Positions 1 through 5,941 of a DNA stretch of 10,861 nucleotides are shown piece by piece. The translations under genes and the position numbers were made by a program. Position 1 is the first letter of the stretch. The number at the start of each line of letters is the position of its first letter. The notes below the pieces were generated by a model. That model was not told where the DNA came from and ran no database searches. It saw only the letters and a list, made by a program, of their open reading frames with translations. Source of the stretch: an uncultured Pseudomonadota bacterium (lineage in GTDB: Bacteria; Pseudomonadota; Gammaproteobacteria; Methylococcales; Methylomonadaceae); assembly GCA_903953455.1 (NCBI GenBank), contig CAJBJW010000282.1:1-10861 (forward strand), written 5' to 3'.

Positions 1-744
1 ACCGTCACCAATCTCAACACCTTTAACGGCATTAATACTCATTAGCGCATAAGCAAGTTCCGCATCTAATCGATCAAAAACAGGCTCACCTAAACCGGCG
101 GGAACATTGGTTGCAACCACTTCAATACGCGCACCAATCGACTCGCCTTCTTTGCGTAGCGCGTCCATGTAACTTTCCATTTGCGCGACCTTGGATTCAT
201 CGGGACAGAAAAAAGGATTAGTTTCAACCACATCCCAGTCCAACGTTTCAATTTTAATAGGGCCAAGCTGTGACAGATAACCGCGAATTTCAATGCCCGC
301 GACTTCTTTTAAATATTTTTTAGCAATAGCGCCTGCCGCCACGCGCATGGCCGTTTCACGCGCAGACGAGCGACCACCACCGCGATAATCGCGAAAACCG
401 TATTTTTGCTGATAGGTAAAATCCGCATGTCCTGGACGAAACGCTTGTGAAATTTTAGAATAATCTTTTGAGCGCTGATCAGTATTTTCAATCAATAAAC
501 CAATTGGCGTTCCGGTCGTTTTCCCTTCAAAAATCCCCGATAGAATTTTCACTTCATCGGCTTCACGACGCTGCGTCGTATGGCGTGACGTCCCAGGTTT
601 GCGTCGATCTAAATCATGCTGAATATCTTCTTCGCTAAGTGTCATATTTGGTGGGCAACCGTCAATAATACACCCAAGCGCGACGCCATGACTTTCACCA
701 AACGTGGTAACGGTAAATAATTTTCCTATCGTATTTCCTGACAT
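1..744 (-). CDS. aroC: Chorismate synthase, 5' part (gene runs off the left edge)
   Basis: This is chorismate synthase, which converts 5-enolpyruvylshikimate-3-phosphate to chorismate with reduced FMN, the last step of the cytoplasmic shikimate pathway. The frame is open from an ATG at 744-742 to the window edge, giving 248 codons; the family is about 360 residues, so roughly the last third lies outside. Family signatures are visible: TTFGESHG at 13-20, HDLDRRKPGTSR at 43-54, TTQRRE near 56-61, FRPGHAD at 102-108 and DYRGGGRSSARETAMRVAAG beginning near 123. His19 and His106 match the two invariant histidines. The start is supported by an AGGAG six bases upstream. It lies 21 bases after prmB on the same strand, an arrangement also found in E. 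coli, and is probably cotranscribed with it. No frameshift is seen in the visible part. Confidence 0.97.
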   Translation of the reverse strand, partial: MSGNTIGKLFTVTTFGESHGVALGCIIDGCPPNMTLSEEDIQHDLDRRKPGTSRHTTQRREADEVKILSGIFEGKTTGTPIGLLIENTDQRSKDYSKISQAFRPGHADFTYQQKYGFRDYRGGGRSSARETAMRVAAGAIAKKYLKEVAGIEIRGYLSQLGPIKIETLDWDVVETNPFFCPDESKVAQMESYMDALRKEGESIGARIEVVATNVPAGLGEPVFDRLDAELAYALMSINAVKGVEIGDG

Positions 745-750
745 TTTGTA

Positions 751-755
751 CTCCT
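751..755 (-). promoter_or_regulatory. Shine-Dalgarno site of aroC
   Basis: AGGAG on the minus strand lies six bases before the aroC ATG and fixes that start. It sits in the 21-base gap after prmB, so aroC can be translated independently even if it shares the prmB transcript. Confidence 0.75.
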
Positions 756-765
756 GTTTAGTCAA

Positions 766-1698
766 TTAGGGATTTGTTTTCAACGCAGCAACAAACGCAT
801 CATGATAATGCGCCACCTGATCAGCGGTCAGTAAAAAGACGCCATCACCACCACGCTCAAAATTGAGCCAATAGAAAGGCACATCAATTAACAAAGTCTG
901 CAGCGTTTCTGCGCTACTTCCTACCTCAACGATAAGAATACCGTGATCGCTCAAATAATTTTTTGCATGAATCAAAATCCGCAGCACCAAATCCAATCCG
1001 GATACGCCACCTTTAAACGCCATATCCGGCTCGGCATGGAATTCAGGGGGCAAATTTTCCCATTCATTCAAGCAGACATACGGCGGATTGCTGATAATGA
1101 TGTCGTATTGCATAGGCGGTAATTTATTAAACAAATCCGAATAATACGTTGTCACCGTGTCGCTTAATTGATGCTTTTCAATGTTAATTTCAGCGACTTC
1201 AAGCGCTTCGGGTGATAAATCAACCGCATCCACCATCGCATTAGGAAACGCATACGCACACGCAATGGCAATACATGCACTACCCGTACATAAATCCAAA
1301 ATGTGCGTGACATTGTCTTCGTCAATCCACGGCTCGAATTGCTGCTCAATTAACTCTGCCACTGGCGAGCGAGGAATTAACACGCGCGCATCAACGTAAA
1401 AAGGCAATCCTGCAAAAATAGATTCTTTCGTTAAATACGCAGCAGGCACACGCTCGTTAATACGACGCTCAATCAGGTCAAATACCGCTTTGCGCTCTTC
1501 AAGTGTTAACACACATTGAAAAAGACTCGAATGCAGCGTATAGGGTTGATGCACAGCGTGGAGTACTAACGCAACGGCTTCATCAAGTGCTGTTGTGGTG
1601 CCTTGCCCAAAACACACTTGTGCCTGCGTAAAGCGACTTGCTCCCCAGCGCATATAATCACGTAGCGTGGTTAGCGTAGATAAAATTTCATTCGACAT
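766..1698 (-). CDS. prmB: 50S ribosomal protein L3 N5-glutamine methyltransferase
   Basis: This is an S-adenosylmethionine-dependent cytoplasmic methyltransferase that modifies a glutamine side chain of ribosomal protein L3. It is 310 residues long, the same as E. coli PrmB. The N-terminal helical domain (about 1-100) carries MRWGASRF and the IPRSP segment (108-112). The Rossmann methyltransferase domain has SAM motif I, LDLCTGSACIAIACAYAF (135-152), then VDAVDLSP (156-163), and the substrate motif NPPY at 204-207. The end contains GGDGVFLLT, as in PrmB. The PrmB-specific N-terminus and the neighbouring aroC separate it from the paralogue PrmC/HemK, which modifies release factors. There is no Shine-Dalgarno sequence before the ATG; the upstream 26 bases are T-rich and separate it from the FAD oxidoreductase gene. 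Translation may therefore depend on the upstream gene, which is an inference. Confidence 0.96.
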   Translation of the reverse strand: MSNEILSTLTTLRDYMRWGASRFTQAQVCFGQGTTTALDEAVALVLHAVHQPYTLHSSLFQCVLTLEERKAVFDLIERRINERVPAAYLTKESIFAGLPFYVDARVLIPRSPVAELIEQQFEPWIDEDNVTHILDLCTGSACIAIACAYAFPNAMVDAVDLSPEALEVAEINIEKHQLSDTVTTYYSDLFNKLPPMQYDIIISNPPYVCLNEWENLPPEFHAEPDMAFKGGVSGLDLVLRILIHAKNYLSDHGILIVEVGSSAETLQTLLIDVPFYWLNFERGGDGVFLLTADQVAHYHDAFVAALKTNP

Positions 1699-1724
1699 AA
1701 AAAATAATTAAATGTTAGGTAATA

Positions 1725-3125
1725 TTAAAGTAAAGGTTGCAGCGGCAACATTTTGTCTGGATTGAGTAAATTTTTAGGATCAAATTGACGTTTGATCGCC
1801 CGCATTAAATTGAGTGAAACCGCGTCAAGTTCTCGATCCACAAAATCACGTTTTTCAAGACCCACACCGTGTTCACCTGACAGCGTCCCATTGAGCGTTA
1901 AAACGAGTGTAAAAATTTCATCCAAGCACGCGTGTGCTTTTTTGCTTTGTATAGGGTCGTCGGGATCAAGCAATAAATTGACATGAATATTGCCATTTCC
2001 CGCATGACCAAAATTGATAATGGGCAAATCATACTGTTTTGAAAGTGCGTCTAAACCTGAAATAAGTGCTGGCATTTGCGTGACAGGTACCACGACATCT
2101 TCATTTATTTTTTTAGGCGCCACTTTGCGAAGTGCGGGCGAAAGCGCTTTACGCGTATCCCAAAGCGCTTTAACTTCAGAAGCATCTTTAGCAAGACGCA
2201 TTGACAGCAAACCATCATTTGTTGCCGCCGCCATCACCTTTTCTGCCGCGTACTCAAGACCTTCTGCCTGACCATCCACCTCAATCATAAGCATAGCTCC
2301 TGCATTTTCAGGCAAATCGGTTTGCGTATAATGACGAATCATATTGATGGCATTCCCATCCATAAATTCTAAGGCACACGGCACAACAGGTTGCGACATA
2401 ATTGCCGCAACAGCCTCCGATGCGTCACCAACAGTTTTGTATATGGCACGGAGTGTTTTTACTGCTTCTGGCAGCGGTGTCAGTTTCAGCGTCGCCTCTG
2501 TAATAATAGCCAATGTACCTTCACTACCAATAATCAATCGCGTTAAATCATAGCCCACAACGCCTTTACTGGTATAAACGCCCACGCGCATTTCCTCACC
2601 CGCGCCGGTAACAACGCGCAGTCCTAATGTATTTTCACGTGGCGTGCCGTATTTAACCGCTTTAGGTCCAGCCGAATTGTAAGCGAGATTGCCCCCAATA
2701 CTACAAAATGCCGCGCTAGTGGGGTCAGGTGGCCAAAAAAAACCACGACTTTTAACGTAATCTTGCACCGCTTGATTGGTCATGCCGGGTTGGACTTTGA
2801 TATAGCGATTTTCGGGTGAAAAATCGAGTACTTGATTCATGCGTTCAAGCGACAAAACCAGTCCGCCATGCAGTGGCACTATCGCGCCAGTGGTTCCCGT
2901 GCCTCGTCCACGCCCTGTTATGGCCACATCAAATTCATTGCATAATTTGACTACCCGAAGCACTTGCTCATGTGTTGTTGCAAAGACAACCACCTGCGGC
3001 AACGCGTGGCGACGACTGTTGTCATAACCGTAAGTCCAGCATTCTTCGGATTCAATTAAAATATCATTTGTTGAGAAAATCGTCTTGAGTGCGCTTAAAA
3101 ATTCATTAGGAAGCGATTTTTGCAT
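1725..3125 (-). CDS. FAD-binding oxidoreductase of the GlcD / D-lactate dehydrogenase family
   Basis: This flavoenzyme probably oxidises a D-2-hydroxy acid (D-lactate, glycolate or D-2-hydroxyglutarate type); the substrate cannot be read from the sequence. Numbered from the ATG at 3125 (466 residues), the VAO/PCMH-type FAD domain (about 35-220) includes the pyrophosphate loop GRGRGTGTTGA (71-81), PPDPTSAAFCSIGGN (132-146) and IGSEGTLAI (199-207). The FAD-oxidase C-terminal domain (about 220-460) includes GHAGNGNIHVN (373-383) and SGEHGVG (416-422), both family hallmarks. No GlcE or GlcF subunit gene is adjacent, which favours a stand-alone enzyme. The start is uncertain. An in-frame ATG at 3161 adds 12 hydrophobic residues and has an AAGG close upstream. 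The ATG at 3125 has no Shine-Dalgarno site but gives the usual family N-terminus, so I prefer it. About 130 bases separate it from the dolP-like gene. Confidence 0.9.
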   Translation of the reverse strand: MQKSLPNEFLSALKTIFSTNDILIESEECWTYGYDNSRRHALPQVVVFATTHEQVLRVVKLCNEFDVAITGRGRGTGTTGAIVPLHGGLVLSLERMNQVLDFSPENRYIKVQPGMTNQAVQDYVKSRGFFWPPDPTSAAFCSIGGNLAYNSAGPKAVKYGTPRENTLGLRVVTGAGEEMRVGVYTSKGVVGYDLTRLIIGSEGTLAIITEATLKLTPLPEAVKTLRAIYKTVGDASEAVAAIMSQPVVPCALEFMDGNAINMIRHYTQTDLPENAGAMLMIEVDGQAEGLEYAAEKVMAAATNDGLLSMRLAKDASEVKALWDTRKALSPALRKVAPKKINEDVVVPVTQMPALISGLDALSKQYDLPIINFGHAGNGNIHVNLLLDPDDPIQSKKAHACLDEIFTLVLTLNGTLSGEHGVGLEKRDFVDRELDAVSLNLMRAIKRQFDPKNLLNPDKMLPLQPLL

Positions 3126-3257
3126 AAATATCTGACAATCCAATAGAAAGACAAATGACATTTGCCTTATTTCCCTTTGGTGTTAGCCAAAATAAGAAAA
3201 AAACAAATGCCAAGAAAAGAGAATGAGCAAGTAATATATGAACTTGTCCCAGCGACG

Positions 3258-3851
3258 TTAGTCGATGTAATCAAAAACCGTAATTAATTGACGAATATCA
3301 GGTTCAGTGCGAACAACATTGATGACCACAAGACCCTCATCACGGTGAACACGCCCCATCAAATAAACCGTGCCTTGCTCTGTAATCACTCGAACTAACG
3401 ATGAATCAAAACCGGGTATTGTCCGAATTTGCGTTAACGCTTGGCGAATATTTTGGCCAATACGTCGATCATTTGCGCGAGACAAATTATCACTAGGGTA
3501 ATCTACCACTAAATTATCATGAACAATTTTAACATTTTTAACAATGCGAACGGCTTCAACAATTTTCGATTTAAATGCTTCGTTCATCACCTCACCCGTC
3601 AATAAAACGGCGCCATTATAAACATTCACATTCACATGACTGAACCGTTTTATTTCACTGTCGTTTAAAATATCTTCTCTGATAGCTTCGGAAATATCTT
3701 TATCATATTCAGCACTTTCAGGACTGCGCCGATCAGCCACATTGTAAACAGATTGCTGATTGTCACGAAACGGTTTTCGTGAACTGCAACTCGACAACAA
3801 GACTGCAAACACACAAAAAATAAATGTTATGTTCCGTGTCATTTTTTTCAT
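3258..3851 (-). CDS. dolP: DolP (YraP)-like outer-membrane lipoprotein with two BON domains
   Basis: This is a predicted periplasmic-facing lipoprotein of the DolP/OsmY BON family. E. coli DolP binds anionic phospholipid through its second BON domain, concentrates at the division site and supports outer-membrane integrity. Numbered from the ATG at 3851 (197 residues), it has a basic N-terminus, a hydrophobic core and a lipobox LSSC with Cys22. Ser follows, which is compatible with outer-membrane sorting. BON1 spans about 50-118 (VNVNVYNGAVLLTGEV) and BON2 about 126-197 (VRVITEQGTVYLMGRV). Length, domain order and the C-terminal TVFDYID resemble E. coli DolP (191 residues, ending similarly). 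An upstream in-frame ATG at 3857 would add two residues, but an AGG seven bases before 3851 favours the inner start. The gene follows minE by about 37 bases, an unusual neighbour. At the position of the membrane-inserting Trp127 of E. coli DolP there appears to be Arg. Confidence 0.85.
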   Translation of the reverse strand: MKKMTRNITFIFCVFAVLLSSCSSRKPFRDNQQSVYNVADRRSPESAEYDKDISEAIREDILNDSEIKRFSHVNVNVYNGAVLLTGEVMNEAFKSKIVEAVRIVKNVKIVHDNLVVDYPSDNLSRANDRRIGQNIRQALTQIRTIPGFDSSLVRVITEQGTVYLMGRVHRDEGLVVINVVRTEPDIRQLITVFDYID

Positions 3852-3888
3852 TGTCATGCCTAATTTAAAAACAAAAATGAAACACCCG

Positions 3889-4149
3889 TTATACGCGACG
3901 AAAATCAGGTAAAACGATATTCAACTCTAACGTTTCTTGATTATCACTTTGCTCGAGTTTAATTGTCATCGCATCACAATTTACATTCACATACTTCTGT
4001 ATCACTAAAAGTATCTCTTGTTGCAGCTGTGGCAAATACGGTGGTTGATTAACTGATGAGCGCTCATAAGCCACCAAAATCTGTAATCGCTCTTTTGCAA
4101 GCGATGCAGAACTTGTTTTAGACGATCTAAAATAATCCAGTAAGCTCAT
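3889..4149 (-). CDS. minE: Cell division topological specificity factor MinE
   Basis: MinE stimulates the ATPase of membrane-bound MinD, drives pole-to-pole oscillation of MinCD, and so keeps the division inhibitor away from mid-cell. It has 86 residues against 88 in E. coli. The N-terminal membrane-targeting segment MSLLDYF is followed by the anti-MinCD helix AKERLQILVA (18-27), keeping Lys19 and Arg21 of the MinD-contact face. The topological-specificity domain includes YLPQLQQEILLVIQKYV and ends in LELNIVLPDF. The reading frame is open further upstream to 4221, but that extension lies wholly inside minD and lacks MinE character. The ATG at 4149 gives the family N-terminus and is preceded by the G-rich site GGGCGGGTGA formed by the last codons of minD. 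Only one base separates the minD stop from this ATG, so translational coupling is likely. Confidence 0.96.
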   Translation of the reverse strand: MSLLDYFRSSKTSSASLAKERLQILVAYERSSVNQPPYLPQLQQEILLVIQKYVNVNCDAMTIKLEQSDNQETLELNIVLPDFRRV

Positions 4150-4150
4150 A

Positions 4151-4162
4151 TCACCCGCCCCC
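4151..4162 (-). promoter_or_regulatory. minE ribosome binding site inside the minD 3' end
   Basis: The last three glycine codons and TGA stop of minD read GGGGGCGGGTGA on the minus strand, one base before the minE ATG. The GGTGA part matches the 3' half of the Shine-Dalgarno consensus. It selects the 86-residue MinE start over the longer open frame and ties minE translation to termination on minD. Confidence 0.6.
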
Positions 4163-4960
4163 AAATAACTTCCTAAACAGCCCTTTTTTCCCATCAATGA
4201 ATCGATGAGGTCGCGTTTCACCTAAATACCTTGCAACAATATCACTGTAAGCTTGACCTGCATCACTTTTTTCATCAAGAATGACAGGATTTCCTGAATT
4301 CGATGCGGTGAGCACGGATTTTGATTCAGGAATAACCCCTAATAGATCTAAGGACAAAATATCTTGCACGTCATCTAAACTGAGCATTTCACCAGATTTA
4401 ACTCGCTCTGGCGCATATCGTGTCAGAATTAAATATTCTTTAATCGGTTCGTCATTTTTCTCTGCGCGCTGAGATTTACTTGAAAGCAGACCTAAAATTC
4501 TGTCTGAGTCACGCACTGAAGACACTTCAGGGTTTGTCACGATAAACGCATCATCCGCAAAATACATCGCTAAATGCGCGCCCTGCTCAATACCTGCAGG
4601 CGAGTCACAAACAATATATTTAAAGTCTTTTGAAAGCTCTTCCAAAATTTTACCGACCCCTTCTTGCGTCAGCGCATCTTTATTGCGTGTTTGTGACGCT
4701 GGAAGAATAGACAACAAATTACAATTCTTATCTTTAATTAACGCTTGGTGAATTGACGCTTCACCGTTAATTACATTAATAATGTCATACACAACACGAC
4801 GCTCACAACCCATAATTAAATCTAAATTACGCAAGCCCACATCAAAATCGATGACAACGGTTTTATGTCCCTTTTTCGCCAATCCCATTGAAATCGCGGC
4901 GCTTGTTGTCGTTTTTCCAACACCACCTTTGCCTGAGGTTACAACAATAATTCGTGCCAC
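4151..4960 (-). CDS. minD: Septum site-determining ATPase MinD
   Basis: MinD is a ParA/MinD-family P-loop ATPase that dimerises with ATP, binds the inner membrane, recruits and activates MinC, and is released by MinE. It is 269 residues long (E. coli 270). The deviant Walker A motif GKGGVGKTT (10-18) has signature Lys11 and catalytic Lys16. VIDFDVGLRNLD (36-47) carries Asp38 and Asp40, and the Walker B/DSPAGIE segment is at 119-125. The C-terminal amphipathic membrane-targeting sequence GLFRKLF (260-266) is present. The start codon is GTG at 4960-4958, preceded by a strong GGAGG at six-base spacing. It lies 37 bases after minC and one base before minE, forming the standard minCDE order. All key residues are intact, so it should be functional. 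Confidence 0.98.
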   Translation of the reverse strand: MARIIVVTSGKGGVGKTTTSAAISMGLAKKGHKTVVIDFDVGLRNLDLIMGCERRVVYDIINVINGEASIHQALIKDKNCNLLSILPASQTRNKDALTQEGVGKILEELSKDFKYIVCDSPAGIEQGAHLAMYFADDAFIVTNPEVSSVRDSDRILGLLSSKSQRAEKNDEPIKEYLILTRYAPERVKSGEMLSLDDVQDILSLDLLGVIPESKSVLTASNSGNPVILDEKSDAGQAYSDIVARYLGETRPHRFIDGKKGLFRKLFGGG

Positions 4961-4966
4961 TAATAT

Positions 4967-4971
4967 CCTCC
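4967..4971 (-). promoter_or_regulatory. Strong Shine-Dalgarno site of minD
   Basis: GGAGG on the minus strand lies six bases before a GTG codon. It is the best ribosome binding site in the window and decides the GTG start of minD. A strong site on a GTG start, against no visible site for minC, may set MinD in excess over MinC; that is an inference. Confidence 0.8.
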
Positions 4972-4997
4972 AAAAGATAGGTTTGTTTTAGTCATTT

Positions 4998-5735
4998 TCA
5001 CGCAATAGTCTTGATAACTAGTGCATTTTTTTGTAAATAAATTTGAATTGGCGTATTGGAAACCGCCCCTTGAATGTCATCACTAATTTTATAATGCCCT
5101 GCAATCGAAATCAGTTCTGCTTGTAAATCTGAACAGAAAATACGTGCATCAACATTACCTTGAACACCCGCTAAAGCTCGTCCACGCAGTGTTCCGTAAA
5201 CATGAATATTCCCTTCTGCTAAAATTTCAGCTCCCGCGCCTACTTGCGCGAGCACAATTAAGTCTCCATGCGAATAAATGCGCTGCCCTGAGCGAATAGG
5301 CTTAGTAATGAGTACCGTTGTGGATTCATCACTGATAGGATCGTCGTCCTTGGGAGCTGCAATAACTTTGGATGCCTTAGGTAACTCAGCTTTAATTTCC
5401 GTATTCGCTGTCACTGCGATACCCAAATCAATCGCTTGCTGATGCTGTTCTTCACTGCCACCGCGAACACCAACAACAAAAAGGCCTACCTTGCGAACCA
5501 ATGCAAGTAGAGCATCAAGCGAAAGCGTTAATTGTTTTTTATTCAAATCATAAAAATCAAGAATAACGGGTGAATGCTTAAAAAATTCTGGCGCAAGTTT
5601 GATTTTTTCATTGAGAACTTGCTCAATAAGCATTAAATCATCACTTGCTACGCCTAAAACTGGAACAGAAAACATCGTGCTTTTAAATTCTAAAGCAGGC
5701 GAGGAATAAGATTTATTTTGTGGGTTAATCGTCAT
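4998..5735 (-). CDS. minC: Septum site-determining protein MinC (FtsZ inhibitor)
   Basis: MinC inhibits FtsZ polymer assembly where MinD holds it at the membrane. It has 245 residues, slightly longer than E. coli MinC (231). The N-terminal FtsZ-destabilising domain spans about 13-107 (ALEFKSTMFSVPVL, then EFFKHSPVILDF). An acidic, Lys/Pro-containing linker follows (about 108-142). The C-terminal beta-helical domain (143-245) carries KPIRSGQRIY (145-154), AEGNIHVYGTLRGRALAG (173-190) and AELISIAGHY (206-215), which are MinD and MinC contact hallmarks. The ATG at 5735 is needed to include the first beta strand; the next Met (21) would remove it. There is no recognisable Shine-Dalgarno sequence. 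An in-frame ATG-TGA lies 18 bases upstream and rules out a longer start. It is the first gene of the leftward block, with its own candidate promoter. Confidence 0.95.
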   Translation of the reverse strand: MTINPQNKSYSSPALEFKSTMFSVPVLGVASDDLMLIEQVLNEKIKLAPEFFKHSPVILDFYDLNKKQLTLSLDALLALVRKVGLFVVGVRGGSEEQHQQAIDLGIAVTANTEIKAELPKASKVIAAPKDDDPISDESTTVLITKPIRSGQRIYSHGDLIVLAQVGAGAEILAEGNIHVYGTLRGRALAGVQGNVDARIFCSDLQAELISIAGHYKISDDIQGAVSNTPIQIYLQKNALVIKTIA

Positions 5736-5774
5736 CGATGGATAGATTCACATGGATTCAAGTAATTGAATTGA

Positions 5775-5803
5775 ATTCTAACACTGCTTAAAAGAAAAAT
5801 CAT
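5775..5803 (-). promoter_or_regulatory. Candidate sigma70 promoter for minC and the leftward block
   Basis: On the minus strand an extended -10 element, TGTTAGAAT (5775-5783, five of six core bases), has a weak -35 hexamer ATGATT at 5798-5803 at the ideal 17-base spacing. Transcription would start near 5768 and leave a leader of about 33 bases before the minC ATG. This is read by eye only; the -35 matches consensus at just three positions, but the TGn extension compensates. Confidence 0.5.
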
Positions 5804-5809
5804 TTTTCT
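5793..5809. repeat. Perfect 7-bp dyad overlapping the minC -35 element
   Basis: AGAAAAA and TTTTTCT flank TCA to form a 17-base inverted repeat. It covers the candidate minC -35 element and ends about 15 bases before the candidate -35 of the divergent regulator. It could be an operator, but such an AT-only stem can also arise by chance in an AT-rich intergenic region. Confidence 0.4.
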
Positions 5810-5823
5810 ATTTAAAAATAGAC

Positions 5824-5850
5824 TTGACAGTGTAAATAAGTCGTTAAAAT
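5824..5850 (+). promoter_or_regulatory. Candidate promoter for the LysR-type regulator and rightward block
   Basis: A perfect -35 hexamer TTGACA (5824-5829) is followed by TAAAAT (5845-5850), five of six to the -10 consensus, at a short 15-base spacing. Suboptimal spacing would suit a weak or regulated promoter. Transcription would begin near 5857 and leave an untranslated leader of about 85 bases before the ATG at 5942. Confidence 0.45.
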
Positions 5851-5862
5851 ATCCAATTTATT

Positions 5863-5882
5863 CGCATTAGTGCATAAATGCG
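5863..5882. repeat. Inverted repeat CGCATT-N8-AATGCG, candidate operator of the LysR-type regulator
   Basis: Perfect 6-bp arms CGCATT (5863-5868) and AATGCG (5877-5882) flank eight bases with a central TGCA. The dyad sits just downstream of the candidate start of the regulator transcript, a position suited to autorepression. LysR-type regulators bind interrupted dyads of this general kind, though this one does not fit the simple T-N11-A rule exactly. Confidence 0.4.
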
Positions 5883-5923
5883 TAAAATCTGGCAAACTTA
5901 GATTCAGCAGGTATCAATATACA

Positions 5924-5931
5924 AAGGGTGA
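5924..5931 (+). promoter_or_regulatory. Shine-Dalgarno site of the LysR-type regulator gene
   Basis: AAGGGTGA lies ten bases before the ATG at 5942. It supports that start over the in-frame GTG at 5870, which would add 24 residues unlike a LysR-type N-terminus and would place the dyad at 5863-5882 across the start codon. Confidence 0.6.
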
Positions 5932-5941
5932 CGTAAATATA

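Noticed and set aside
3176..3191. A hairpin TTTGG-N6-CCAAA between the dolP-like gene and the FAD oxidoreductase gene as a terminator.
   Set aside because: The stem is only five base pairs, mostly A-T, and on the transcribed minus strand the T-rich tract precedes rather than follows it.
4150..4221. A 24-residue N-terminal extension of MinE, starting at an ATG at 4221 in the same open frame.
   Set aside because: The extension lies entirely inside minD, resembles no MinE N-terminus, and the ATG at 4149 has both the family start sequence and a ribosome site.
5870..5941. A longer LysR-type regulator starting at GTG 5870.
   Set aside because: The added 24 residues are not part of the LysR-type fold, the GTG has no ribosome site and lies within the dyad, and AAGGGTGA precedes the ATG at 5942.
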